A DNA stretch of 64,000 nucleotides. Origin: Neorhizobium sp. SOG26 (GTDB lineage: Bacteria > Pseudomonadota > Alphaproteobacteria > Rhizobiales > Rhizobiaceae). Positions 40,207 to 48,617 of this stretch are shown in pieces. The stretch's first letter is position 1. Each line of letters starts with the position of its first letter. The translations under genes and the position numbers were made by a program. The notes beneath the pieces were generated by a model. It ran no database searches and was not told the DNA's origin. It saw only the letters and a list, made by a program, of their open reading frames with translations. The DNA lies in NCBI RefSeq assembly GCF_003491345.1, contig NZ_CP025512.1, positions 1,364,001-1,428,000 of the forward strand. The letters run 5' to 3'.

Positions 40207-40239
40207 AAAAGCCGGAGGATGAAAATCCTCCGGCTTTTC
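40207..40239 (+). terminator. gyrA terminator
   Basis: AAAAGCCGGAGGAT and ATCCTCCGGCTTTT form a perfect 14-pair stem with a GAAA loop, followed by TTCTATTC. It starts 29 bases after the gyrA stop. Confidence 0.9.
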
Positions 40240-40355
40240 TATTCAGGATCTAAGTCGGGTATCTCGGCGAGGCGGACCTGGCGGCATCCCAGGCGTTGCC
40301 ACCGGAAGAGCAGGATCGGGGGCAAATCGTCAGAAAGACGGCTGCCCCGCTAAAC

Positions 40356-40538
40356 TCAATAGTAGGAGAACTGCTGGTAGCGGCCGGTCATCTGCGGGTA
40401 CTCGATGTCACCGACGCTGGACTTCTCCTGGTACAAGGTAACCGTGGCGGTGAGCATCAGCGCGACCATTGCGCTCCATACGAGGTTGATCATCGTGATC
40501 TTGTCGGGCATCGCCGTTTTGCGTCTCGCGATCATCAT
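40356..40538 (-). CDS. Small single-pass membrane protein (60 aa), unknown function
   Basis: A short protein starting MMIARRKTAMPDKITMINLV with one hydrophobic helix (about residues 16-36, INLVWSAMVALMLTATVTLY) and a tyrosine-rich tail ending RYQQFSYY. AAAGGA lies five to eight bases upstream of two adjacent ATGs (40538, 40535), which supports translation. No family is recognised. Its upstream spacer, shared with coaD, carries two copies of an imperfect 39-bp repeat. Confidence 0.55.
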   Translation of the reverse strand: MMIARRKTAMPDKITMINLVWSAMVALMLTATVTLYQEKSSVGDIEYPQMTGRYQQFSYY

Positions 40539-40616
40539 CGTCTTCCTTTTATTTTTCTCCCAGCCACGTCGAGCGCAGCCGAGTCCATCTTATGAGAGCC
40601 ATTTACACGGCTTGCT

Positions 40617-40655
40617 CTGAAGCATGCTTGAATGGCCCGTTCATCTGACGTTCAG
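40617..40655. repeat. 39-bp imperfect direct repeat, copy 1
   Basis: It begins CTGAAGC, continues CTTGAATGGC and ends TTCATCTGACGTTCAG. It shares 32 of 39 positions with the copy 108 bases downstream. Inside it GTTCA occurs twice with 11-base periodicity (one helical turn), a layout typical of response-regulator sites. The 310-base spacer 40539-40848 holds only these repeats as far as I can see. Confidence 0.6.
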
Positions 40656-40724
40656 AAACGGAAGCCGTTTCCGGTTCACCGGCCAAGCACGCCCGATATA
40701 TCCTCGGAGATAATCACAACGCCG

Positions 40725-40763
40725 CTGAAGCGACCTTGAATGGCGTATTCATCTGAAGTTCAG
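40725..40763. repeat. 39-bp imperfect direct repeat, copy 2
   Basis: CTGAAGC, CTTGAATGGC, then TTCATCTGAAGTTCAG, in the same orientation as copy 1 and 86 bases before coaD. The differences from copy 1 cluster in two three-base blocks plus one single change. Confidence 0.6.
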
Positions 40764-40848
40764 GCGAGAGCTTGCGAGAACTTCGCGTCCGTGACAAAAG
40801 GCCAGCGACATTTGGGACATGGCCCATCAGGGCCGGGATAGGCTGGCG

Positions 40849-41343
40849 ATGACAACTGCTTTTTATCCGGGGTCTTTCGATCCGATGACGAACGGCCACC
40901 TCGATGTGCTGGTGCAGGCACTCAACGTCGCCGACCAGGTCATCGTTGCGATCGGCGTTCATCCCGGCAAGTCGCCGATGTTCTCGTTTCAAGAGCGCGC
41001 CGAGCTTATCCGCGCGTCCCTGCAGGAGGTTTTGCCGGCAAAGGCGGAAAAACTGTCGGTCGTCGCATTCGACAACCTGGTGATCGACGCGGCACGCACC
41101 GCTGGTGCATCGGTGCTGATCCGCGGGCTGCGCGACGGAACCGATCTGGATTACGAAATGCAGATGGCCGGCATGAACCGCCAGATGGCGCCCGACATCC
41201 AGACCGTGTTTCTGCCGGCAGGGGTTGCCACGCGCCCTATTACCGGCACATTGGTCCGGCAGATCGCCGCGATGGGCGGAGACGTGAGCGCCTTCGTGCC
41301 AGCATCCGTCCTTCAGGCTCTCAACAGCAAATTGAAACGCTGA
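40849..41343 (+). CDS. coaD: Pantetheine-phosphate adenylyltransferase
   Basis: A 164-residue nucleotidyltransferase. The nucleotide-binding start [20 protein letters not shown] contains the T/HxGH-type motif as [24 protein letters not shown] and the second signature around [20 protein letters not shown] follow. It adenylylates 4'-phosphopantetheine in the fourth step of coenzyme A synthesis. The internal ATG at 40849 gives the normal family start; upstream codons from 40819 are not conserved in type. First gene of the run coaD-ppiA-ppiB-queA-tgt. Confidence 0.97.
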   Translation: MTTAFYPGSFDPMTNGHLDVLVQALNVADQVIVAIGVHPGKSPMFSFQERAELIRASLQEVLPAKAEKLSVVAFDNLVIDAARTAGASVLIRGLRDGTDLDYEMQMAGMNRQMAPDIQTVFLPAGVATRPITGTLVRQIAAMGGDVSAFVPASVLQALNSKLKR

Positions 41344-41368
41344 CGCGTTTTTGAACCGGAGTTCTTTC

Positions 41369-41941
41369 ATGAAACTGCTACGCATTGCTCTGGCTGGCGC
41401 TTTTGCCCTTGCTTCCATGGTTCTGCCTGCCGCCGCAGCACCGGATGACTTCCTGACGATCCAGTTGAAGGACGGCCCGGTCGTCGTCCAGTTGATGCCG
41501 GAAGTGGCGCCGAAGCATGTGGCGCAGATCAAGGCACTGGCTGCCAAGGGCGAATACGACAACGTGGTTTTCCATCGCGTTATCGACGGCTTCATGGCGC
41601 AGACCGGCGACGTGCAGTTCGGCAAAGAGGGCTCCTCGAGATTCAACCCGCAGCGCGCCGGAATGGGTGGATCATCGCTTCCGGATATCCCGGCTGAGTT
41701 CTCCAAGGTGCCGTTCGAACGTGGCGTCGTAGGCATGGCCCGTTCGCAGGATCCGAATTCCGCGAATTCGCAGTTCTTCATCATGTTCACGCGCTACCCG
41801 AGCCTCGACAACCAGTACACGGTCGTCGGCAAGGTCGTGTCGGGCATGGAGCATGTCGACAAGATCAAGCGCGGGCAGGGTGGCAATGGCGAAGTCACCA
41901 ACCCCGACAAGATGATCAAGGTATCGGTCGGCAAGCAGTAA
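41369..41941 (+). CDS. ppiA: Periplasmic peptidyl-prolyl cis-trans isomerase (cyclophilin)
   Basis: A 190-residue cyclophilin with signal peptide MKLLRIALAGAFALASMVLPAAAA... cleaved near AAAA/PDD. The catalytic core has VFHRVIDGFMAQTGDVQFG, GVVGMARSQDPNSANSQFFI and YTVVGKVVSGMEHVDKIKRG. GGAG lies eight bases before ATG 41369. The signal peptide places it in the periplasm, in contrast to its cytoplasmic paralogue 61 bases downstream. Confidence 0.94.
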   Translation: MKLLRIALAGAFALASMVLPAAAAPDDFLTIQLKDGPVVVQLMPEVAPKHVAQIKALAAKGEYDNVVFHRVIDGFMAQTGDVQFGKEGSSRFNPQRAGMGGSSLPDIPAEFSKVPFERGVVGMARSQDPNSANSQFFIMFTRYPSLDNQYTVVGKVVSGMEHVDKIKRGQGGNGEVTNPDKMIKVSVGKQ

Positions 41942-42002
41942 CCAGCAGATAGCAAAGGCGTCAGATCCGATATCGGGCGACGCCCAACACAGGAGAAGGC
42001 AT

Positions 42003-42512
42003 ATGGCCGAGATCAAGGATCCGGAAAACACCCTCATCATGGAAACCACCAAGGGCAAGGTCGTGATCTCGCTCATGCCGGATCTGGCACCGGGTCACGT
42101 TGCACGGATCAAGGAACTGGCACGCGAAAACGCCTACGACGGCGTTGTCTTCCACCGCGTCATTCCGGACTTCATGGCCCAGACGGGTGACGTGAAGTTC
42201 GGCAAGAAGGGGGGCGAAAGCTTCAACCCGGCACGTGCCGGCATGGGCGGTTCGGAGAAGCCGGACCTCAAGGCCGAATTCTCGGCTGTTCCGCACGTCC
42301 GCGGCACCTGCTCGATGGCGCGTTCGCAGAGCCCGAATTCCGCCAACTCGCAGTTCTTCATCTGCTTCACGGATGCTCCCTGGCTGAACAAGCAATACAC
42401 CGTCTGGGGCCAGGTCATCGAAGGCATGGAAAACATCGACCAGATCAAGAAGGGCGAACCCGTTCAGGATCCTGACTCAATCGTTTCCCTGCGCGTCGCC
42501 GCAGACGTTTGA
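42003..42512 (+). CDS. ppiB: Cytoplasmic peptidyl-prolyl cis-trans isomerase (cyclophilin)
   Basis: A 169-residue cyclophilin without signal peptide. Active-site blocks are VFHRVIPDFMAQTGDVKFG, GTCSMARSQSPNSANSQFFI and YTVWGQVIEGMENIDQIKKG. AGGAG precedes the ATG by about seven bases. It closely resembles ppiA just upstream, pointing to an old tandem duplication with later change in cellular location. Confidence 0.95.
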   Translation: MAEIKDPENTLIMETTKGKVVISLMPDLAPGHVARIKELARENAYDGVVFHRVIPDFMAQTGDVKFGKKGGESFNPARAGMGGSEKPDLKAEFSAVPHVRGTCSMARSQSPNSANSQFFICFTDAPWLNKQYTVWGQVIEGMENIDQIKKGEPVQDPDSIVSLRVAADV

Positions 42513-42527
42513 TCTCACTTTACCAGC

Positions 42528-42559
42528 AACCCGCTCCGCCGATCGCGGCGGAGCGGGTT
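42528..42559 (+). terminator. Rho-independent terminator after ppiB
   Basis: AACCCGCTCCGCC and GGCGGAGCGGGTT form a 13-pair stem with a six-base loop, followed by TCGCGTTTC. queA begins 26 bases later, so read-through or a promoter within queA's leader is needed for the queA-tgt pair. Confidence 0.75.
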
Positions 42560-42584
42560 TCGCGTTTCTGCACGGTCCCCTCCC

Positions 42585-43670
42585 ATGCGTGTCGATCTGT
42601 TCGATTTCGATCTACCTGAAGAAAACATTGCGCTGCGGCCGGTGAGCCCACGCGACAGCGCGCGGCTGCTCGTCGTGAAGCCGGGCGCCGATCCTGCGCT
42701 GGCAGATCATCGCGTTTCGGAACTTGCAAGCTTCCTGAAGCCTGGCGACGCGCTGGTATTCAACGACACCAAGGTCATCCCGGCGCAGCTCGAAGGCATC
42801 CGCCATCGCGAGGGGGCAGGTGGGCAGCAGGTGTCGGCAACGCTCCACATGCGCATCGCACCGGATGTCTGGAAGGCCTTCGCCAAGCCCGGCAAGCGGA
42901 TCAAGATCGGCGACCGTATCCAGTTTGGGGAAGATGCCACCGTATGCCTGCTGGGTTCGTTGGTTGCGACCGTTGAGGACAAGGGCGAGGGCGGCGAGGT
43001 GACGCTTCGCTTCGAACTGTCCGGACCGGCGCTCGACGAAGCGATCATGACCGTCGGGCATATCCCGCTGCCTCCCTATATTGCCGCCAAACGCCCGGAA
43101 GACGAGCAGGACCACAAGGACTACCAGACGATCTACGCGCGCGAAGAAGGCGCCGTGGCGGCCCCGACCGCCGGCCTGCATTTTACACCGGAGCTTTTTG
43201 CCAAGCTCGATGCGGCCGGTATCCAGCGCCATTTCGTGACGCTACATGTTGGGGCAGGGACGTTCCTGCCGGTCAAGGCGGATGACACCACAGACCACAA
43301 GATGCACCAGGAAATCGGCTATGTAAGCGCCGAGACCGCCGCCAGCCTCAACGCTGTCAGGCGTGCCGGCGGCCGCATTGTCTGCGTCGGCACCACATCG
43401 CTGCGGCTGATCGAGAGCGCCGCACAGGACGACGGCACGGTCGCCCCGTGGAGTGGCGCGACCGGCATCTTCATCACCCCTGGCTACCGCTTCAAAGCAG
43501 TCGACATGTTGATGACCAATTTCCACCTGCCGAAATCAACGCTGTTCATGCTGGTTTCGGCCTTCTCCGGCCTCGACACCATGCGGGCCGCTTATTCCCA
43601 CGCCATTTCCTCGGGCTACCGCTTCTACTCCTATGGTGACGCGAGCCTGCTTTTCCGGAACGACCGATGA
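42585..43670 (+). CDS. queA: tRNA S-adenosylmethionine ribosyltransferase-isomerase
   Basis: A 361-residue enzyme. It starts [19 protein letters not shown], with [14 protein letters not shown], the block [40 protein letters not shown] and [18 protein letters not shown]. QueA adds the cyclopentane ring to preQ1 in tRNA during queuosine synthesis. The stop overlaps the tgt start (ATGA), coupling it to the enzyme of the step before. Confidence 0.97.
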   Translation: MRVDLFDFDLPEENIALRPVSPRDSARLLVVKPGADPALADHRVSELASFLKPGDALVFNDTKVIPAQLEGIRHREGAGGQQVSATLHMRIAPDVWKAFAKPGKRIKIGDRIQFGEDATVCLLGSLVATVEDKGEGGEVTLRFELSGPALDEAIMTVGHIPLPPYIAAKRPEDEQDHKDYQTIYAREEGAVAAPTAGLHFTPELFAKLDAAGIQRHFVTLHVGAGTFLPVKADDTTDHKMHQEIGYVSAETAASLNAVRRAGGRIVCVGTTSLRLIESAAQDDGTVAPWSGATGIFITPGYRFKAVDMLMTNFHLPKSTLFMLVSAFSGLDTMRAAYSHAISSGYRFYSYGDASLLFRNDR

Positions 43671-44797
43671 CCGAGACATTTCAGTTCAATCTCAAAACCA
43701 CCAGTGACGGCGCCCGCTTGGGCGAGATCACCATGCCGCGCGGCACGATCCGCACGCCTGCGTTCATGCCGGTCGGCACCGTTGGCACCGTCAAGGCCAT
43801 GTATCTTGACCAGGTGCGCGATACCGGCGCCGACATCATCCTGGGCAACACCTACCACCTGATGCTCCGCCCCGGTGCCGAGCGCGTCGCGCGGCTGGGT
43901 GGCCTGCACAAGCTGATCCGTTGGGAACACCCGATCCTGACCGATAGCGGCGGTTTCCAGGTGATGTCGCTTTCGGGGCTGCGCAAGCTCGACGAGAAGG
44001 GCGTAACCTTCAAGAGCCACGTCGACGGAAGCCTGCACCACATGTCGCCGGAGCGTTCGATTGAGATCCAGGGCCTGCTCGGCTCGGATATCCAGATGCA
44101 GCTCGATGAATGCGTGGCGCTGCCGGCAGAGCCAAAGGAAATCGAGCGCGCGATGGAGCTTTCGCTGCGCTGGGCCGAGCGCTGCAGTGTCGCCTTCGGG
44201 GACCAGCCGGGCAAGGCCATGTTCGGCATCGTCCAGGGCGGCGACCAGCCTGCACTCCGCATCCGCTCTGCCGAGGGACTGAAGCAACTGGATCTCAAGG
44301 GTTATGCCGTAGGTGGTCTCGCTGTCGGCGAGCCGCAGGAGGTGATGCTGCGCATGCTCGAGACGACGCTGCCGGTACTGCCGACAGAAAAGCCACGCTA
44401 CCTCATGGGCGTCGGCACGCCGGACGACATCCTGAAGTCGGTGGCACGGGGCATCGACATGTTTGACTGCGTCATGCCGACCCGTTCGGGGCGCCATGGG
44501 CTTGCCTTCACCCGCCGCGGCCGCGTCAACATCCGCAACGCCCGCCATGCGGAAGACATGCGGCCGCTGGACGAGGAATCGAGTTGCCCAGCCGCGCGAG
44601 ACTATTCCCGCGCCTACCTTCATCACCTGATCCGCTCGGACGAAGCGCTTGGCGGCATGCTGCTCTCCTGGAACAACTTGCATTATTACCAGGACCTGAT
44701 GAAGGGCATTCGCCAGTCGATCGCCGAGGGCCGTTTTGCGGACTTCTTCGCCGAGACACAAGACGCCTGGGCCAGGGGTGACATTGATCCGGTATAG
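43667..44797 (+). CDS. tgt: tRNA-guanine transglycosylase, with degenerate zinc site
   Basis: A 376-residue TIM-barrel enzyme that swaps guanine 34 for preQ1. Catalytic and substrate residues are present: [38 protein letters not shown] and the nucleophile segment [15 protein letters not shown]. The usual zinc site CxCxxC plus His is not: the segment reads [19 protein letters not shown], keeping only the middle cysteine, and the His position in the following [11 protein letters not shown] is Asn. So the structural zinc is probably absent. ATGA overlap with queA. Confidence 0.96.
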   Translation: MTETFQFNLKTTSDGARLGEITMPRGTIRTPAFMPVGTVGTVKAMYLDQVRDTGADIILGNTYHLMLRPGAERVARLGGLHKLIRWEHPILTDSGGFQVMSLSGLRKLDEKGVTFKSHVDGSLHHMSPERSIEIQGLLGSDIQMQLDECVALPAEPKEIERAMELSLRWAERCSVAFGDQPGKAMFGIVQGGDQPALRIRSAEGLKQLDLKGYAVGGLAVGEPQEVMLRMLETTLPVLPTEKPRYLMGVGTPDDILKSVARGIDMFDCVMPTRSGRHGLAFTRRGRVNIRNARHAEDMRPLDEESSCPAARDYSRAYLHHLIRSDEALGGMLLSWNNLHYYQDLMKGIRQSIAEGRFADFFAETQDAWARGDIDPV

Positions 44798-44850
44798 GCG
44801 CTGGGGTAGGGCGCGCGTCCTGCTTCCCCACTGTCGAACTGATGCTCGGC

Positions 44851-45276
44851 TCAGATCCCCTGGCTCACGGTATTGCGGATCATCCGCACGCCGTTGACCT
44901 TGTAGCTGCCGTCGTCCATCAGCCGGACCTCGTAGATAGCCGTCCAGTCCTTGCCTTCCTTGGCGCTGATCATCACCTCCTGAAGCACAACCTCGCCGCC
45001 GCCGATGAGCTTTGATCTGCCGAAGGCATAGGAACTGGCTGCATAGACTGGTTGGTAGCTCTTGCGCACCATCTGCAGGAACTGGTCCTTGTTTGGATAA
45101 AGGCTGCGGATGCCGGGCGAGGCATAGGAATAAGCCGTCTCGGCGTCGTTCCCCACCAGGGCCGAGATCTGTGCGGCGATCACCGCCTGGGCATCAGCTA
45201 CAGGATCCTCAGCTTTGGCTGCCGAAACCGGCAAGAGAAGCAAAGTCAGGATGACGAAAACGAACCGTGCAGACAT
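44851..45276 (-). CDS. DUF4864 secreted protein
   Basis: A 141-residue protein with a signal peptide (MSARFVFVILTLLLLPVSAA...). The mature part ADAQAVIAAQISALVGNDAE, TAYSYASPGIRSLYPNKDQF and DGSYKVNGVRMIRN fits DUF4864, small periplasmic proteins of NTF2-like appearance and unknown function. The internal ATG at 45276 is supported by AAGGAG nine bases upstream; codons up to 45408 are an unsupported extension. Confidence 0.8.
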   Translation of the reverse strand: MSARFVFVILTLLLLPVSAAKAEDPVADAQAVIAAQISALVGNDAETAYSYASPGIRSLYPNKDQFLQMVRKSYQPVYAASSYAFGRSKLIGGGEVVLQEVMISAKEGKDWTAIYEVRLMDDGSYKVNGVRMIRNTVSQGI

Positions 45277-45484
45277 AGGCTGTTTCTCCTTGGATACGGA
45301 TAGGCTAGCGCCGTGACGCGCAAGGAGAAGAGGGACGGACGAGAAATTTACGATCGCGACGAATCTCGATAGTTGGGGAGGGAGTGTTGCCGCCCCCAAA
45401 ATGGCCACAAGCCTTTATATGGGTTGAGCGCATGGTCCTAAGCCGCTACCACAACACAATGATTATGCGAAAGCAGGTGACACT

Positions 45485-46069
45485 GTGATCGACCCCTACG
45501 AACTTCTCGGTGTTTCCCAGGACGCCGATGGCCAGGCCATCAGGAACGCCTACCGCAAGCGCGCCAAGACCGCTCATCCGGATGCCGGAGGAGATGTCGA
45601 TGCGTTCGCCAAGCTGACGGCGTCCTACGAGCTCCTGTCGGACCCGCTGCGTCGCAAGGTCTATGATGACACGGGATTCGATCCGGAACTCGCCGACAGC
45701 AAGGATCTTCAGGGGCTGGTTATCCTGGAGACGCTGGTGAACGACATCATTCTGGATGAGCGGGAGCCGGGGAGTTTTGACCCTGTGGCCGCCATGCGCC
45801 GCAAGCTCACCGACAAGATCGTCAACGCCCGCTTCCACATCCTGGAGATGGAACGCCACCGGGCGCGCATCCGCAACCACATGGACCGCATAGGCAAGAA
45901 GCCTGAAGCCGATGTCCTCGGCCGGATGCTGAAATCGCGCTGCGAGACGATCAACGAAGCGATCGCAAAGGCCGAGACCGAGATCAGCAATATCGAAAAA
46001 GCCTATGGCATGCTCGACGGCTATTCCTACGAAGTGGACGTCGTTGAGGTCAAATCCGCTGCCGAATGA
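45485..46069 (+). CDS. J-domain (DnaJ-like) co-chaperone
   Basis: A 194-residue protein. The N-terminal J domain (about 1-65) starts MIDPYELLGVSQDADGQAIR and keeps the Hsp70-activating HPD motif in KTAHPDAGGD; LTASYELLSDPLRRKVYDDT closes it. The rest (about 100-185) is charged and mostly helical with coiled-coil character (AKAETEISNIEKAYGMLDG). It lacks the Gly/Phe and zinc regions of DnaJ, so it is a type III co-chaperone with unknown client. The start is GTG with AGGTGA upstream. Confidence 0.88.
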   Translation: MIDPYELLGVSQDADGQAIRNAYRKRAKTAHPDAGGDVDAFAKLTASYELLSDPLRRKVYDDTGFDPELADSKDLQGLVILETLVNDIILDEREPGSFDPVAAMRRKLTDKIVNARFHILEMERHRARIRNHMDRIGKKPEADVLGRMLKSRCETINEAIAKAETEISNIEKAYGMLDGYSYEVDVVEVKSAAE

Positions 46070-46110
46070 GCGCAGCAGCCCCAGCAGAATGATATATAGA
46101 TGGAGAAGTC

Positions 46111-46593
46111 ATGCCCTTAGCGATCCGCGCGGCAACGCGAAGTGATACCGCAACCTTGCTGCGCTTCATTCGCGAACTGGCGATTTACGAGAAAGCCGAA
46201 CACGAAGTTGCCGCGACGCTGGAGACAATCGAGGAATCGATCTTTGGCCCCAGGTCAGTGACACAGGCTCTGATCTGCGAGCGCGACAGTGAGGCGATCG
46301 GCATGGCGATCTGGTTCTTCAGCTATTCGACCTGGCAGGCTCGTAACGGACTCTATCTTGAGGACCTCTATGTAACGCCGGCGGCGCGTGGGCTTGGCGC
46401 AGGCAAGGCACTCCTGAAGAGGCTCGCCCAGATCGCCATCGAAAACAACTGCGGCCGCTTCGAGTGGAGCGTGCTCGATTGGAACGAACCAGCCATCAAG
46501 GTCTACGACGCAATTCGTGCGGATCCGATGAAGGAATGGATCCGGTACCGGCTTGCAGGCGACTCGTTGAAAAGCTTCGCCGAAAGCCCGTGA
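46111..46593 (+). CDS. GNAT-family N-acetyltransferase
   Basis: A 160-residue protein. The acetyl-CoA-binding segment is LYVTPAARGLGAGKALLKRL (motif A, R/Q-x-x-G-x-G/A), preceded by GMAIWFFSYSTWQARNGLYL and followed by FEWSVLDWNEPAIKVYDAI. The sequence resembles diamine/amino-group acetyltransferases of the YhdJ/SAT-like branch, but the substrate is unknown. GGAG lies five bases before the ATG. The stop TGA overlaps the next gene's ATG. Confidence 0.9.
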   Translation: MPLAIRAATRSDTATLLRFIRELAIYEKAEHEVAATLETIEESIFGPRSVTQALICERDSEAIGMAIWFFSYSTWQARNGLYLEDLYVTPAARGLGAGKALLKRLAQIAIENNCGRFEWSVLDWNEPAIKVYDAIRADPMKEWIRYRLAGDSLKSFAESP

Positions 46594-46901
46594 TGAACCC
46601 GAGAGGTCAGCAGGAGCCGCCGCATTTTTTCCGGGCGCTTTCGCTGATCCCAGAAGGATATAGCGAAGGACGGTTCGACGGGCGGCGCTGGGGCGTGAGG
46701 GTTAAGCGGTCGGAAGACAATCGTTGCGTCTGGCTCTTCGCCGAAGAGCTGGCAGGAACGGACATCATAAGCTTCAATCTCTATGTGCTGAAGACCGGCG
46801 CGCGGCTGAAACCGTGCGAGATGTCGTCGGGCAAGGTGATGGAGTTCGTCATTGGCTACAGGGCAGCGCCTGGATCATGGGAGGATAGGGCGACCGGATA
46901 A
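46593..46901 (+). CDS. Conserved small protein of unknown function
   Basis: A 102-residue soluble protein starting MNPRGQQEPPHFFRALSLIP. Its core (PEGYSEGRFDGRRWGVRVKR, AEELAGTDIISFNLYVL, LKPCEMSSGKVMEFVIGY) resembles a short rhizobial hypothetical family that I know only as unannotated proteins. Start and preceding stop overlap (TGATG), so it is coupled to the acetyltransferase gene. The gene is intact: the insertion sequence begins 28 bases after its stop codon. Confidence 0.65.
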   Translation: MNPRGQQEPPHFFRALSLIPEGYSEGRFDGRRWGVRVKRSEDNRCVWLFAEELAGTDIISFNLYVLKTGARLKPCEMSSGKVMEFVIGYRAAPGSWEDRATG

Positions 46902-46929
46902 CCGTCCACGCATCGAGAGCCATATCCGA

Positions 46930-46953
46930 TGTGACGGCAAGGTTGAAATGTCC
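46930..46953 (+). repeat. Left terminal inverted repeat of the IS, with internal second copy
   Basis: GCAAGGTTGAAATGTCC at 46937-46953 is repeated as GCAAAAAAGAAATGTCC at 46962-46978, a 25-base period, giving two likely transposase contact sites at this end. Confidence 0.75.
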
Positions 46954-47006
46954 GCCAGCCTGCAAAAAAGAAATGTCCGAGAAGTCGCCGCATGGGACGA
47001 GGACCA

Positions 47007-47052
47007 GCCCCGATCTGAGCGGCTGATCCCGGTTGCAAGATCAGATCGGGGC
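47007..47052. repeat. 12-bp perfect inverted repeat inside the IS
   Basis: GCCCCGATCTGA (47007-47018) and TCAGATCGGGGC (47041-47052) with a 22-base loop, about 50 bases beyond the transposase stop. It may terminate transcription on either strand, although no T run follows. Confidence 0.5.
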
Positions 47053-47102
47053 GGGTGAGAACCACCCCTCGGCTTTAGCTTTGAGGCTATTCGAACGAGC
47101 AT

Positions 47103-48476
47103 TCACTCTGCGGCTTGCTGCCGCAACAGTGCCTTCTCATGTCGCGCGATGATCGCCGGATCGTTCATGTAATCTGTCCGGGGACCGGGTTTCCGGCCAC
47201 GCGGTTTATAGCCAATCTTCTCGCTGTTGGTCTTTACGTCCGGCTTCGACTGCTGATCCTGGCGTTCCTTGATATAGGCCAGAACATCACCCAGTCGCTT
47301 GTTCTCCGTGATCGCCGCATGCGTCACCCGCTGGTCCTTGTCGAACACCGTGTAGGGCAGGGAATATCCTTTCCAACGCACCTCCAGGCGACCGTCCGCA
47401 TAGGCATAGGTCTCGACATAGCGACCAACCAGCCCCCGCGTCACATCGGTCTCCTGCAGCATGATCCGCTTGCGCTCGAACGAAAACGCCAGCTGCGCTC
47501 CGACATAACGTTGCTCGCGCTTGCACAGGATCTCCGCCAATCGGTCCGGCCCCAGATTGATCGGCCGGTGCAAATCATCGGGCCGGGCAGGGACCACCGC
47601 AAACCGCCTGTTGTAATCCTCCATGAAGCCCGGCAAGAACGCATTGCCAGCCTCCATATCGTCGATGCCAGCCAGCCGCAGCTCCTTGACCAGCCGATCC
47701 TGCAGCGTCCGATTCATCCGCTCGACGCGGCCCTTGGCCTGGCTCGAATTCGCGCAAAGAATCTCGATGTTTAACTCGCAAAGTGCACGCCCGAACTGGG
47801 TCATGCCCTGGCCACCCCTGGCATCCTTCTTCGCCACCCGGAACACCGAATGCTTGTCCGAGTAAAAGGCGATCGGTGCGCCGTGACGCTGGAGATAGAG
47901 ATCTAGCGCCTCGAAGTAGGTGAAGGCACTTTCCGAGCGCACGAAGCGCAATTGCATCAGCCTGCCAGTCGCATCATCGACAAACACCAACAGCGAGCAT
48001 GGCGGTCCGCGATCCTCGAACCAGCGATGCTCCGACCCATCGATCTGCACCAGTTCGCCATAAGCTTCGCGGCGCAGACGCGGCTGATGAAACGTCCGAC
48101 GCTGTTTGCGTGACAACCACAGTCCAGCCTCGGACATCCAACCGCGCACCGTCTCGCGCGACACGCGCAAACCATCGCGTTCAGCAAGCTTCTCCGTCGC
48201 CAAGGTCGGACCGAAATCCGCATAACGTTCGCGCACCAGCATCATCGCATAATCCCGAACGCCGTCGCTGATCCGGTTGTTCGATGGCCGGCCGATCGCC
48301 TTGTGCCGGATCGACGCCGCGCCGCCAGTCCGTATTCGCTCCAGAAGCCGGCGCACCTGGCGCTCGCTCAGGTCAAGCACATGCGCCGCTGACACCGTCG
48401 TCATCCGTCCGCCAGCGACCTTCGATAAAACCTCGATCCGCCGCAGATCGCGCTCGCTCATCGCTATCAATCCCAT
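47103..48476 (-). CDS. ISNCY-type DDE transposase
   Basis: A roughly 457-residue transposase. The N-terminal helix-turn-helix region reads RIEVLSKVAGGRMTTVSAAH and LSERQVRRLLERIRTGG; a winged segment YADFGPTLATEKLAERDGLR follows. The rve/DDE core has the three acidic residues in LVQIDGSEHRWFEDRG, the segment IAFYSDKHSVFRVAKKDARG and QAKGRVERMNRTLQDRLVKE. The tail is basic (KPRGRKPGPRTDYM). Start 48476 is chosen for GGGAG eight bases upstream; 48461 and 48497 are also possible. No stop or frameshift, so probably functional. Confidence 0.9.
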   Translation of the reverse strand: MGLIAMSERDLRRIEVLSKVAGGRMTTVSAAHVLDLSERQVRRLLERIRTGGAASIRHKAIGRPSNNRISDGVRDYAMMLVRERYADFGPTLATEKLAERDGLRVSRETVRGWMSEAGLWLSRKQRRTFHQPRLRREAYGELVQIDGSEHRWFEDRGPPCSLLVFVDDATGRLMQLRFVRSESAFTYFEALDLYLQRHGAPIAFYSDKHSVFRVAKKDARGGQGMTQFGRALCELNIEILCANSSQAKGRVERMNRTLQDRLVKELRLAGIDDMEAGNAFLPGFMEDYNRRFAVVPARPDDLHRPINLGPDRLAEILCKREQRYVGAQLAFSFERKRIMLQETDVTRGLVGRYVETYAYADGRLEVRWKGYSLPYTVFDKDQRVTHAAITENKRLGDVLAYIKERQDQQSKPDVKTNSEKIGYKPRGRKPGPRTDYMNDPAIIARHEKALLRQQAAE

Positions 48477-48537
48477 CTGCAATCTCCCAGGCATCATTCA
48501 GACCCGGGGAGTGTGACATTCCAACTTTGCAGAAACA

Positions 48538-48561
48538 GGACATTCCAACTTTGCGGCTACA
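48538..48561 (-). repeat. Right terminal inverted repeat of the IS, with internal second copy
   Basis: GACATTCCAACTTTGC occurs identically at 48515-48530 and 48539-48554 (24-base period), mirroring the doubled motif at the left end. Confidence 0.78.
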
Positions 48562-48617
48562 TCCGAACATCAGATAACATAGATTATGGAACAGAAGGCA
48601 ACGAGGAGAGCTGGCGC

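Larger units (their letters stand above)
46930..48561. mobile_element. Complete 1,632-bp insertion sequence (ISNCY-type) with 5-bp target duplication
   Basis: The ends are imperfect 24-bp inverted repeats starting TGTGACGGCAAGG (left) and TGTAGCCGCAAAG (right, reverse strand), matching at 19 of 24 positions. The element is flanked by TCCGA at 46925-46929 and again at 48562-48566, a 5-bp target duplication. One transposase gene on the minus strand fills it. It sits in the tail-to-tail spacer between two genes, so it interrupts no reading frame. The intact frame, termini and duplication suggest a fairly recent insertion. Confidence 0.88.

Noticed and set aside
43631..44761. 376-codon frame antisense to tgt
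   Set aside because: Same length and position as tgt on the other strand, no independent support.
46593..48617. Gene disruption by the insertion sequence
   Set aside because: The flanking genes end 28 bases left and 51 bases right of the duplicated target; joining the flanks restores only non-coding sequence.
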